This document shows, piece by piece, positions 20,022 to 31,735 of a stretch of DNA of 64,000 nt. Every line of letters begins with the position of its first letter. Position 1 is the first letter of the stretch. This DNA is from Mesostigma viride (lineage: Eukaryota; Streptophyta; Mesostigmatophyceae; Mesostigmatales; Mesostigmataceae), in contig RPFO01000065.1 of NCBI GenBank assembly GCA_009746045.1, forward strand, positions 3,514,061 to 3,578,060. Reading direction: 5' to 3'. A program made the translations under genes and the position numbers. A model generated the notes under the pieces. That model was not told where the DNA came from. It was given only the letters and a program-made list of their open reading frames with translations, and did no database searches.

Positions 20022-20764
20022 CCGACCTCCCCCACCGCGCGCGTAGCCTTTTCGCGCAATGTGCAATCGTTTCTCTCCGGCGCATGCACGCCGCTCCGGA
20101 CGACCCGCTGGGCTTTAAACTGCACATGGTGACCCCCCGCCTGCTCCTCACCCCTCTCGGGCGTGGTGTGCGCGGCCTCCAGGGTGCGGTTATTGCCCGT
20201 TGCCGACGCTTTCTGCAGGGGGACTGGGAGGGGCTGTTTGGCGTGCCGCCCCCGCGCACGGCCCGGCTGTCGGGGGAGGTCAACTTCGAGCGGGTGGCCG
20301 CCGACGTCATCCGCCTCGTCCGCGAGGGGCAGCTCAGCCGGGCCATGACCCGCTTGGAAATGGCCAAGCTGGCCCCCGCCAATGCGGCTACCCTGGCGGC
20401 CTTGGAGGCTCTTCACCCTGCGGAGCCCGGATTCCAGCTGCCCGTGCCGGACCCCCTGCCGGCCCCCCTCCGGCTGGACCGCGACTGCTTCCTGGAGGTG
20501 ATGCGTGCGGTCCCGCGGGCTTCCTCTACCGGGCCGTCGGGCTGGCGCTACGAGCACTTGGAGGTCCTGGTGGGGCATGGGGGCGAGGACATTCTCTTTG
20601 ACACCCTCATTGACCTGGCGGCTGGTCGCGTTCCTCCCGCTGCGCGCGAGTGGTTAGCGGGCGCTCGCCTCCTCGCTCTGCTCAAGGGTGTCTTGCCCCC
20701 CCCGAGGGCAAGGTGCGCCCGATCGCCTGCGGTGAGGTGCTCCGCAAGCTCGTGGGCAAAGTGA
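19790..20764 (+). CDS. Retroelement RT N-terminal ORF segment (copy C)
   Basis: The counterpart of 1232-2206 in copy A, with the STGPSGWRYEHLEVL patch. It ends out of frame after the run of eight C at about 20696-20703. The RT core resumes in the frame starting 20650, giving the same 115-nt overlap as in copy A. Confidence 0.7.
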   Translation: MPGSSLPAGVLHSRARSARARLCCSTAPQPASSPGPLPPPASAPTGSQPPPPDYSASWRWLDTVPWDACAINPTSTLTDLPHRARSLFAQCAIVSLRRMHAAPDDPLGFKLHMVTPRLLLTPLGRGVRGLQGAVIARCRRFLQGDWEGLFGVPPPRTARLSGEVNFERVAADVIRLVREGQLSRAMTRLEMAKLAPANAATLAALEALHPAEPGFQLPVPDPLPAPLRLDRDCFLEVMRAVPRASSTGPSGWRYEHLEVLVGHGGEDILFDTLIDLAAGRVPPAAREWLAGARLLALLKGVLPPPRARCARSPAVRCSASSWAK

Positions 20765-22859
20765 TCTGCCGCCAAAAGGCGCCCGAGCTCCGTGCCTTTT
20801 TCTGCCCGCCCCTCGCAGCGGGTGAGACCTCGGTGGCGGCCCAGCTGGGGGTGACGACTCCAGGCGGGGCGGATATCCTCATCCATTCGGTGCAGGCCTA
20901 CCTCGAGGCCCACCCCACCCACGCTGTCGTCAAGGTCGACTGCCACAACGCGTTCAACAGTCTGTCCCGCGCCAGCATGTTTGCGGCCGTCATGGAGTCC
21001 TTCGAGGACTTGTACGCTTGGACAGCCGTGTGCTACGGCCAGCCCGGCCAACTGGTTCACATCATGGAGGACGGCACTCGCGGCGGCCTGCTGTCGCGGT
21101 CGGGCACCCAGCAAGGGGACCCCCTGGGACCCCTGTACTTTGCCGCCCCCCTCCAGGGTTGCCTCCAAGCGGTCCATGCTGCCCACCCGGCGGTCGCTAT
21201 TCAGGCCTACTTGGATGATATCTACCTTCTGGGCCCTGTGCCGGACACCACCGCGGCTCTGCTGGCACTGCAGACCGCGGTGGCCGACATCAACCTCCAG
21301 TTGACCCTGCCAAGTGCGCGGTGTACTCGCCCCAAGGTGATTGCTCCGGCTTTCCGCCCCAGCTCTTGGGCCGGGACGAGCGCCTCCATGGGTTGGATGT
21401 CCTCGGCGTTCCGGTTGGCGACCCCGCGTTTGTCATCGATGCTCTGCGGGCCGCCCTCGAGGCACGCACTGAGGTACTGCCCTTGATTGCGCGCCTTCAT
21501 GATTCGCAGACCAAGGGTCTGCTTCTGTGGTTTTGCGCTCACCCTCGCGTCGTTCACTGGCTCCGGGGCGCTCTTCCGGCTCAGGTCCGGCTGGCCGCCG
21601 AGGGCCACGACGAACGCATCCAGTCGGCCTTGGCGCAGCTGGTCCCGGGCCCCGACCTCCCGCCACATGCTATTCGCATTGCCTCCCTGCCTGCACGGAT
21701 GGGTGGCTGCGGTCTGACTCGTGCCGCCCGGCTGGCCCCAGCAGCATTTTTGGGCTCCGTCGCTCAGTCGTGGGCGGAAAGCTGCCGGCTCCTGCCCCTT
21801 TTGGCAACGGCAGCGCCTGACCTCCTGGACCCCAGCAGCCCTTTGCCCTTCGTCACCGCCATCCAGGAGGCCTATGCTGAGATCCAGCAGGCCTGTTCTC
21901 CCGTCCGTGCCGCTCAGGCGGTACAGCGCCACCTCCCTCGCGGCACTCCCTCGGTCGCCTCCGTTCAATCTCCCGCCGCATTCCCTGCTCGCGTCATCGA
22001 TAAACACCAGAAAACCTACGCGGGTATTCTGCACACGGCTGATTGGATTGCTCTTTTCGCGGACCTCAACGCCCAGGGACGTGCGTGGCTGTTCTCGCTT
22101 TCCTTGCGGAGTGTGGGCTCGGCGTACCTTCGTGCTCTTCCCATGGCCCCCCCATTCGCCTTGGCTCCCAGCCACTACTCGGTGGCGCTCCGGCACCAGC
22201 TATTTGCCCCGCAGCCTCTTGTTCCGGCCGGGCGGCCTTGTGGTAGCTGTGGGCAGCCGCTGGATCCCACGGGGACTCACTACCTTGCCTGCATGGGGGG
22301 CCAACAGAATCAGAATTGGTATTTGTATTTGCACACTGTCCTCCTGACGGTGGTGCTCGCCATGATTCGGTCGGTTTTCCCCCACGCGAACATCCGGTCC
22401 GAGGATGCGGATGGCGCTGCCTTCTATTCCCCCAACCACCGGCCTGACATCGTGGTGCTGGACTTTGAGGGGGGTGGCCGGCATCTGCTTATTGACGTTT
22501 CGGTGGCGCGGCCCTTGGCTCTTAGCCACGTGGCTGGGGCCTCCCTCACGGCAGGTTACACGGCGGACCGGGCGGAGCGGGCCAAGCTCCTGGCCTACGG
22601 CGACGTCGGGCACCATCGTGTGGTGCCCTTTGTCCTGGAGGAGTTTGGGGCCATGGGGCCCCTGACCTCCGCCTTCTTCAAGGAGTGTTGCCGGCTCCGG
22701 GAGGACCGGCTGGACCTGGAGGGCCAGCGGGCCCCATGGTCGGCGCGGACCTGGACGTCATATTGGCGTCAGCGCTTGTCGGTGGCGCTGACTCGGGCCA
22801 TGGCTGACATCATGCTCCGCCGTACGCGGGCTGATTTTGCGGTGCAGCAGGGCTATTAG
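20650..22859 (+). pseudogene. RT, CCHC and endonuclease ORF with one frameshift (copy C)
   Basis: The first part (20650 to about 21309) covers RT motifs through YLDD at 21208-21219. A one-base deletion at about 21309 shifts the frame. The second part (21321-22859) restores the thumb, CCHC knuckle and RLE, with RPDIVVLD and LIDVSV, and ends ADFAVQQGY. This gives the true C terminus of the family, which B has lost. The single lesion suggests recent inactivation. Confidence 0.85.
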
Positions 22860-23000
22860 GTTCCTCCCGTTAGGCGTTTCCATTGGTCTTATCGTAGTAT
22901 AGAGCTTTGACATGGCTCTGTATATAGGTTTATAGCTGGGCGTTTGCTTTGGTTTGAGTGATTTCACTCTGTTGTAAGTAATTATATTTTTAAAATATAT
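22860..23000 (+). other. 3' UTR of RLE-family copy C
   Basis: About 140 bp of T-rich sequence after the stop. It ends TTTCACTCTG, TTGTAAGTAATTATA and an AT-rich run (22955-23002). The closing motif recurs at 13960-13985 and 27990-28018, so it is probably the conserved 3' end of this family. Confidence 0.6.
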
Positions 23001-23823
23001 ATAGAAATGACATTCGGTCACTCAATGTCCCAAAGGGTGAACATTGTTTTTTATATAGCATTAGCAATTCCTGCACACCCTGTACGATATCGCACCTTGG
23101 GCTGGGGGTTATTGTGTGTACCTTGGGTAGACACACTGCTTATTCTGTACTGCCGCAATGCTGCATATCTGCGCAATGCCTCAAAAAGCAGTTTTGCCAC
23201 ATCATTTCTGAGGTGTGGCTTACGTATATACATCACTGGGCCGGCAACAAACCCATAGATCTATCCCCCTAACATATTTACAACTATTTACTTGACGTAA
23301 TGATATCACCCGGGCCAGCGCCCGGACCCGAAATCAGCTTTACGACTGTGGTCTCTCTCTTCATCTGGATCCCTATCACCTGTACATAGACTCCACATGT
23401 CCACCCCCATGATTAACCACTACTAAGTCTCTACATCGCCAGCGTGGGGCACAGCCACCCACACGTCGCCATTCTATCGGCGCCCCAAATGCCACCTGAC
23501 AAAGCACAGGTTGCATGCAAGGGTTCAGGGCCCACGATATGCATTCTCGACCCAGTAATCCGCGTCCCGCGGTTCCAGCGCCCATGCATGCCATGCATCA
23601 TCCAGAGTCATCTCTCGGCGCCCACAAACAGGTACGGATTTGCTGACCAGGATTCAAGATTCGAGGAATCAACACACGGTGGGCATCAAAACCCTCCAGG
23701 CTCAGACCACGCGTGACCAACTATGGCTCCAACCGCCACGGGCACGAGCACCCAAAAGCTCTCGAGACCGCTTGCGAGCGGCTTCGTTGGGACATCTCCA
23801 TCTGCGCCCCCTTACTTGGGCCC
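23001..23823. other. Intergenic sequence without recognised gene
   Basis: No long or conserved reading frame is visible. The 3' half probably holds the HSP20 gene's 3' UTR on the minus strand. No repeat family was recognised. Confidence 0.6.
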
Positions 23824-25291
<1,468 letters not shown>

Positions 25292-25449
25292 TCTTGCCCT
25301 GCAGAGAGCCAGTTTTGGCGTAAGAACGTGGATTAGGTCTCAGGAATGAGCTGACCAAGCTGGCCAGCAATAGTAATTCACGTAGGCTGGTAACGAGGAA
25401 CCGACGTTGCAAAGAAACTTCACCGACAAGCGAGCTGATGTCGTGCCCG

Positions 25450-25491
25450 TATTTATATGCGTCGAAGGAGAAAGTCGCAATCCTTCTAGAG
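25450..25491 (-). promoter_or_regulatory. TATA box and adjacent heat-shock-element-like site
   Basis: On the minus strand TATAAATA occupies 25457-25450, about 160 nt before the HSP20 start codon. Some 27 bp further upstream is TTCTAGAG (25484-25491), a near match to the nTTCnnGAAn heat-shock element. Perfect TTCnnGAA matches occur at 25658-25665 and 25768-25775. The arrangement fits a heat-inducible promoter. Confidence 0.6.
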
Positions 25492-25799
25492 CGCCTCTCG
25501 ACGTGTTCCGAATGATGTATCTGCGTCATTTTGCCTGCGGATGCTTGCGAAATTGCAAGAAACGCATCGTAATTTCCGTTTCTCAGCAAGACTGGACGCG
25601 TGGAAGCTCGGGCTTGATTCCGACGCAAGGCTGCCATTCTGCAAAATCCGTAAGCGTTCTGGAAATCGCGTTCTGTAAACGGAACGCGTTTGTCAGGCAC
25701 TTTCATACTACGCAGGTCACGTGAGATAGGAATTTGATTATCGTGTTCTATGGATGCTGCCTGTGTCTTCCGGAATAATGCGTCAGAATCCGTACTAAA

Positions 25800-27300
25800 G
25801 ATACTAGTTCTGGGCTCATCGCAATACTGATCTGTACGACGTTGCAGATACCGAGGCCGTACAGCTTGGACGCAATTGATCAGGCGACAGGCATGCCTCC
25901 AGGCTCCGGCCTCGTCACGCATCCGCAATCGGCATCCTTAATGCGCGTTTCACCTTGACTCCTGGACTCTTGTCTCCTGGACTAGGTACCTCTTGACCGG
26001 TCAAGAGCTGTTTTGTCTAGGACAGAGAAATCCCAAATCCCACGCTGGACGCCGGCTATGTCAAATATTAGGACATTCCTGGGTAGTGGGCTAGTGGCTT
26101 AAGCTGGTAAAGCTTCTCATTTACCAATACCTAGAGCTACATTGATAAGACATTGATAAGAGCATAGAAATTTAATTCCAATCTGTGCCACCATCGTCTG
26201 CCTAGTACCTAGCGACTAGCGAGGCCTCGTCTCCCACATAACTCGGAAATTACGCTGGAAGTTTTCCAAGAACCAAAGTACCGCCTGAAGTACTTTCATG
26301 TTTGTTTACCCGTTTTCATTCAACCAGCTAATAATACTAAATGATTTCATTCTGATTATTGATATGATCCTTGTGTATTCTGATTTGGCACGCCGCAAAG
26401 GTGAAAACCATTTGCGTTTAGTGCCGGTCCGCGGAAAACGCGATCTTGTGTAGTTTACATATCGTAGGTGAAGTACAGTCCCCGTGGGAAAGCGATGCGG
26501 TGTATAGAATGGCGGGCTAGAAGCCCTAACAGAACTTGAATTCCACAGCTTCATACGATTCCGACTTAACTGGTCAACGCATTGTATTAACCTGCTAGCT
26601 AATCCTGTTAAGGATTAATGAGGACCCTGGCGCTCTGGAGGCTCACGCGAATTTTGGGTGTACTTCCTGCAAAGACTCAGGTAAGACGCACCGTTTCGAG
26701 TAAGTTTTCTCCCGTTCGCCATCAGGCAGTCCTGTGTTTGCCTCGGCCGTTCCATGTGCCGCTTCGCCTCAGCACACCTTGCGCAGTGTGCTTGCATTTT
26801 GCAGCCTACGCTTGAGCTGAGCATACCGGCATGGGCGCTTCCGCACTCTGCCTGGTCCCGCCAGCCAGCAGGTCGACTTGAAGAGCGATGATGCAGCGAT
26901 AGGCATGCGCGGATTCATAGACCCGTGACTCATGTTGATTTTGGCGTACGATGAAGCTGCGCACAATGAACGGGGCAATCTTGTGTGGCGGAGAGTTTGA
27001 CCAGTCTGAAACTTTGGCGGGGACACTGCGGACATAGGAGCACTGGCGTCTGGCGGCATGCCGATGCCGATACTTGCTCATCGCGGGAACCATTGTGCAT
27101 GTGTTACTCCACCATCACCTGACTCCCTTGATCACAACGATGTCGGCAAGGCGTCTGCATGGTGAAGAGGTGCAGTACATGACATTGCATGAAAATGTGA
27201 TTTTATCGTACGGTTGTCCGCAATATCAGAGCTGTGCTTGCTGTGCCATGGACCCATAAGAAAGGAAAAGTTATTTATGGGCGTCTGCTCATGTGAATCA
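25800..27300. other. Intergenic region without recognised gene
   Basis: Moderately AT-rich sequence with only short unconvincing reading frames. The 219-codon minus frame covering 25269-25928 crosses the HSP20 promoter and first exon and has no family likeness, so I treat it as chance. Confidence 0.55.
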
Positions 27301-27309
27301 TCTTGTTGA

Positions 27310-27372
27310 ATTGAAACTAAATTACATTAAATTGTAACATATCTCCGTTGGGAGCACATTAATCGTATATAT
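27310..27372 (-). mobile_element. Isolated 3' terminus of hairpin-tailed LINE family
   Basis: ATTACATTAAATTG is followed by TAACATATCTCCG, TTGGGAGCACAT, the reverse-orientation form of the 3' hairpin and tail seen at 12.1, 12.4, 31.7 and 32.8 kb. Only some 60 bp are recognisable. Confidence 0.6.
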
Positions 27373-27487
27373 TAATTTGGCAATTCCACGCCATCCGATG
27401 TCCACTATTCAGGGCGTTGCGACTTCCCTGGCAATCAAAAAAGCCTGGGAATCACTGAACTCCAATACGAAAGAAGAGGACCTACTG

Positions 27488-27662
27488 ACCACCAACCCGC
27501 GCGAAGCGCCCAGCGAGCGAAGCGAGCTGCGCTTCAGCGCACAGAGACCGCAGCGAGCGGCGAGCGAAGCGAGCACCGTACTGTTCAGCAGGCAGTGAGC
27601 AAAGCGAGCACCGTACTGCATGCTCAGCGGGCCGCGAGCGAAGCGAGCATCGTACTGTTCAG
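27488..27662. repeat. Short GCGAGCGAAGCGAGC-based tandem repeats
   Basis: At least three imperfect units combine GCGAGCGAAGCGAGCA with CCGTACTGTTCAGC (or close variants). No gene is supported. Confidence 0.7.
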
Positions 27663-27934
27663 CCTTCGTTGCTCGGACTAGAGTCTATGTAGGGGTCAAG
27701 CTAGTATCTCAACGCTCTCACCTTGTTTGCCATCCCATAAGGCAGGACCAGCCCTATCCACTAGTTATTAATAACCCTGTCGGTACGTACCCCAGCGCGG
27801 GAATAAACTCAACTCAACTCACCCAACGGCCACCCATCTAGACGCTACAGGGAGGTTTTAGTAACCATTTATAGCCACACTCCTAGCTTGACACTAGCAC
27901 GTCCTTCTTCATCAAAGACGTCTGCAAACTGACC

Positions 27935-28035
27935 AAAGCTCTTGCACGCTGCGTGGTATCTCTTGTAAGCGCTGGCTTTGTTTCTTTTTACCTGGGTGCC
28001 TTCACTCTGATGTACAAGTAATTATAAAGTTTAAT
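27935..28035 (+). mobile_element. RLE-family 3' terminus fragment
   Basis: TACCTGGGTGCCTTCACTC, then TGATGTACAAGTAATTATA. It matches 13.93-13.98 kb closely and the 3' UTR end of copy C more loosely. It lies immediately upstream of copy D, so two family members are joined tail to head here too. Confidence 0.55.
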
Positions 28036-28059
28036 ACATATCGTTGGCTTCACTCCGTT

Positions 28060-28826
28060 TCCCTTGAGGGGAGCGTGGGGTCCGCATTCCTGCGCGCCCT
28101 CCCCATGAGCCCTTTGTTCACACTGGTTCCGGCCCTTTACGCCATCGCTCTCCGCCACCAGCTCTTTGCCCCGCAACCTCTCATCACGGCGGGTGCGTCC
28201 TGCGGCAGCTGCGGGCTTGCTCTGGATACTACTGGGACGCACTACATCGCGTGCATGGGTGGCCAGCAGAACCAGAACTGGTTCCTCTATCTCCATACCG
28301 CTCTCCTCCGGGTGGTGTGTGCCATGGTTCGGTCGGTCTTTCCCCACTCCACCATCAAGTGCGAGGACGCGGATGGGGCCGTCCTCTACTCACCCAACCA
28401 CCGCCCCGACATTACCGTGCTTGACTACGACGGGCAGGGTTGCCACCTGCTCATCGATGTCTCCGTGGCTCGGCCGCTTTCCGGTCGCCACATCCTCCGG
28501 GCGGCTGTGGATGCCGGCGCTGCTGCCGCTGTGGCTGAGCGCGACAAGTTTGCCTCCTACGGCGATGTGGGGCCCCACCGGGTCATCCCCTTTGTCCTTG
28601 AGGAGTTCGGGGCCATGGGCCCCAAGACAGCGGAGTTTTTCCACGAGTGCTGCCAGCGCCGTGAAGACCGCCTCGACCTCGAGGGTCAGACCGCCCCGTG
28701 GTCGGCCCGCACGTGGTCCTCGTATTGGCGGCAGCGCCTGCCGGTCACTCGCCCTCACTCGCACCGTGGCTGATGTGTTATTCCGCCGCACCCGGGCCGA
28801 CTTTGTCGCGACCCATGCGGTCTAGA
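28060..28826 (+). pseudogene. Diverged RLE-family fragment: CCHC knuckle and endonuclease (copy D)
   Basis: The frame from about 28075 repeats the C-terminal third of copies B and C with many substitutions: the knuckle CGSCGLALD...HYIAC, the nuclease block RPDITVLDYDG then LLIDVSVARP, and the tail EDRLDLEGQ. A frameshift near 28745 moves the last 25 residues (TRTVADVLFRRTRADF) into another frame that ends at 28823-28825. RT is missing. The divergence shows an older subfamily than A-C. Confidence 0.85.
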
Positions 28827-29069
28827 TCCCTTCCAGGCCTGCATGGTGGGCCGGCAGCGCTGTTGCTGCGTGTAGTTTTGTGATGTCTAGTTAGTTGTAC
28901 CTTGTGCCGCTGGCGTGATCCTTGGATGTCTGTGTCAGATTACTATTAATTTCTTCAGGGTTATTCTCCCAGTTATCGGGTTTTTCCTTATGTTGCATGC
29001 CTATCTCACCTCCGTAATCTATCATTCTCAATGAATATATATCGTGTCTATATATAACGAGATCTATAT

Positions 29070-29749
29070 AAGGATAATGCCATCGCTATCGAGGTGCAGC
29101 AGAACACCGCGGGCCTCACCGCCCAGGCGGTGAAGGACATTGCCGCCAAGCCAGCCCCAGCTGGCCTGGCCGGCGATGCTCCTCCCATCACGACCTGGGC
29201 GGACATGCTTAAGCAACATACCACCTCCACCACCTCCGCCGTCGCAGCCCAGCTCCAGCGGCAGACGCTTGACCTCCGCGAGGAGGCCGAGCTCGCCAAG
29301 CGCAGCCTCAACGCCATACTCAAGAACTTCGACATGGTGGAAGGTGAGAATTCCGAGAAGCTTGCACGTGCGTTTGAGAGCAAAATCCTTGCACGCATGG
29401 GCCTCCTTGGTGAGATTAAGCTGACCGCCCACCGCCTCCCCCGGCCCGCGCGCGGGGTAAGGCAGGGGCGCCTCCGCTTCTTCTCATCTTTGACAGCCCA
29501 GCGGACAAGATTTCGTTTCTCAGACGCCGCAAGCGGCTCGAGAACACCCCCTTCACCGTGGACGACGACTTGACCCTGGCGCAGCAACAACGGCGACGGG
29601 AGCTATGGCCGACCTACCTCCAGCTCCGGCAGACCAAGCCGGGCCAGCCGGTGTACTGGAAGGGGGCGGCCATCTACGTCGGCCTCAAGCCCTGGCACGC
29701 GACCCCCTCGACCACCGCGGCCCCAGCGACTCCAGCAGCCCCAGCCTAG
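29070..29749 (+). pseudogene. ORF1-like protein, 5'-truncated and frameshifted copy
   Basis: It starts within the middle of the ORF1 protein (around the QNTAGLTAQAVKDIAAK patch) and is close to the complete copy at 29890-31320. The frame changes between about 29450 and 29560. The C-terminal DDDLTLAQQQRRRELWPTY block is then read to a stop at 29747-29749. It precedes the longer copy in the same orientation, separated by about 140 bp that include the family's post-stop sequence. Confidence 0.8.
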
Positions 29750-29889
29750 GGGAATACAGCAGCAGTAGTGTAGAATAGTTAGACAGTGGCCTTGTACATG
29801 CCCGCCTACTACAGGCACTACACCAGCTGAGGCCTAGCCTTTTTAGTCATGTACATGTGTGCCTATCCGAAGCTATAACGCACTATACG

Positions 29890-31320
29890 ATGAGCAAACG
29901 CCTCTCGACGCAACGCAGCCTGGCGGCTGCGCTCAGCAATGAAAATACGTCTGCAGCCCCGGCTGCAGCTTCGCCAACCGGCCCAGAAGGCAGCGGCGCC
30001 ACTAGCCAAGCTCTAGTGGTCGCCCAGCCCCCTGCTGAGCCCGCCTCGCCCGCAGCGTCGCCTGAACCCAAGCGCAGTCGCTCTGCCGAGCCGAGTTGGA
30101 CAGAGCTCGACTTTGTCGCCGAAGCCAGCCAGCCCGGCTTCCTTGACACGCTTAACCCGGAACGCATCCTGGTCTGCGTGTTTTATGGAACGCACGCCTC
30201 GCTTCTTGCACTATGCAAGCAGCTCTTCAACCAAGGTCGCCTCTTTGACCCTCGCTGGGTTCGTCTCGCCTCTTTCGACATCATTCCCAGCCTCCACCGC
30301 CCCTTCCTCCAGCAATTCGCTCTCTTTTCCCTCCTTGGACGCTCCATCGGGGAGCTTTGGCCCCCCAAGCCTCTCACCACCACCTTAACCGAATCCTCCC
30401 TCCGCTCACTCCTTAAGGAGGTCCTCGAGGAGCACGTGGACCCCATTGCTGCAGATGTGGCGGCCATCGGCGGCACGCTGACTGCCGAGCTTCCCCTCCT
30501 TTCCACCGCCACCTCCACCATCTCCACCGCCACCTCCACCCTCCTCGCCTCCTCCACCGCCACCACCTCCACCTCCGACGCCATCACCGCCCAGCTCCGT
30601 GACATCGACCAGCGTCTTAAGGACAACGCCATCGCTATCGAGGTTCTGCAGAACACGGCAGGCCTCACCGCCCAGGCGGTGAAGGACATTGCCGCCAAGC
30701 CAGCCCCGGCTGGCCTGGCCGGCGATGCTCCTCCCATCACCACCTGGGCGGACATGCTTAAGCAACATACCACCTCCACCACCTCCGCCGTCGCAGCCCA
30801 GCTCCAACGGCAGACGCTTGACCTCCGCGAGGAGGCCGAGCTCGCCCAGCGCAGCCTCAACGTCATTGTCAAGAACTTCACCATGGAGGAAGGTGAGACT
30901 TCCGAGAAGCTTTTGCGTGCGTTTGAGCGAGAAATCCTTGGTCGCATGGGCCTTATCGGTGAGATCGCGCTGGCCGCCCACCGCCTTCCCCGCGCACGGG
31001 GTAAGGCAGGGCCGCCCCCGCTCCTTCTCACCTTTAAGACCCCGGCGGACAAGATTTCTTTTCTCAGACGCCGCAAGCGGCTCGAGAAGACTCTCTTCAC
31101 CCTTGATGACGACCTGACCCTGGCGCAGCAACAACGGCGACGGGAGCTATGGCCGACCTACCTCCAGCTCCGGCAGACCAAGGCGGGCCAGCCGGTGTAC
31201 TGGAAGGGGGCGGCCATCTACGTCGGCCACAAGCCCTGGCAGGCGACCCCCCCCCCCCGCGGCCCCAGCGACTCCAGACGCCCCAGCTTAGGGGAATACA
31301 GCAGTAGTAGTGCAGAATAG
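29890..31320 (+). CDS. Retrotransposon ORF1-like protein (476 aa)
   Basis: The first ATG is at 29890 (MSKRLSTQRSLAAAL). Upstream codons in frame overlap sequence that belongs to the preceding copy's 3' UTR, so this start is preferred. The N terminus is Ala/Pro/Ser-rich. A helical middle contains a Thr/Ser/Ala-rich stretch (about residues 195-235) and a probable coiled coil (LREEAELAQRSLNVIVKNF). The C terminus has LDDDLTLAQQQRRRELWPTY followed by PVYWKGAAIYVG, which resembles the R-rich block near the end of ORF1 proteins in L1-type elements. Such proteins bind element RNA and act as chaperones. No RT follows before the 3' UTR, so this is an ORF1-only element. Confidence 0.75.
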   Translation: MSKRLSTQRSLAAALSNENTSAAPAAASPTGPEGSGATSQALVVAQPPAEPASPAASPEPKRSRSAEPSWTELDFVAEASQPGFLDTLNPERILVCVFYGTHASLLALCKQLFNQGRLFDPRWVRLASFDIIPSLHRPFLQQFALFSLLGRSIGELWPPKPLTTTLTESSLRSLLKEVLEEHVDPIAADVAAIGGTLTAELPLLSTATSTISTATSTLLASSTATTSTSDAITAQLRDIDQRLKDNAIAIEVLQNTAGLTAQAVKDIAAKPAPAGLAGDAPPITTWADMLKQHTTSTTSAVAAQLQRQTLDLREEAELAQRSLNVIVKNFTMEEGETSEKLLRAFEREILGRMGLIGEIALAAHRLPRARGKAGPPPLLLTFKTPADKISFLRRRKRLEKTLFTLDDDLTLAQQQRRRELWPTYLQLRQTKAGQPVYWKGAAIYVGHKPWQATPPPRGPSDSRRPSLGEYSSSSAE

Positions 31321-31735
31321 ATAGACCGTGGCCATGTACATGTACGCCTCCTAGAGGCACTATCCTAGCTAAGCCACGCGCTTTCCTTAATCATGTACAT
31401 GTGTGCCTATGATGAGCCACACCCCAGATGATGCCTAGCTTTATTTAGTTATGTTGTGCCCATGCAGGGAGTAACTCTCTGCTGAGACGCCATGCCCTAG
31501 CTTCTTTGTATAGCTATGCTGCTCTTCCCCCCCATGACAGGCTCCCCCTTCGCTGGGCATAGCTTGAAGATCATGGGGATGCAAGTGCCCTGGTGCACCT
31601 AGAGCAAGGGTCCTTTACATCCCCACCCTTGCAGGAAGTAGCTTAGGATGTATGATAGGCCATATGCCCCCCTCTCAAGGGCTGTGTGCTACATATACTC
31701 CCAACGGAGTTATGTTACAATTCAATTCAATTCAA
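31321..31735 (+). mobile_element. 3' UTR and tail of the ORF1-only element
   Basis: A 400-bp UTR with GTGCACCTAGAGCA and CATCC blocks ends in GTGCTACATATACTCC, a four-base loop, GGAGTTATGTTACAATTCAA and a (TTCAA)n tail. The ACTCC/GGAGT stem with a CAAC loop would make a small hairpin at the RNA 3' end. The same end is attached to the LINE RT fragment at 12.1-13.3 kb. Confidence 0.7.

Larger units (their letters stand above)
19345..22860 (+). mobile_element. RLE-type non-LTR retrotransposon copy C, 5'-truncated
   Basis: Copy C starts in the Pro/Gly-rich linker between RING and Cys/His fingers, fused to the end of copy B. It then carries the Cys/His fingers, RT, CCHC knuckle and endonuclease to a normal stop at 22857-22859. 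A single T is missing at about 21309 relative to copy B (TGACCCTTGCC in B), which breaks RT just after the catalytic site. It is otherwise almost identical to A and B, so the three copies share a recent source. Confidence 0.87.
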
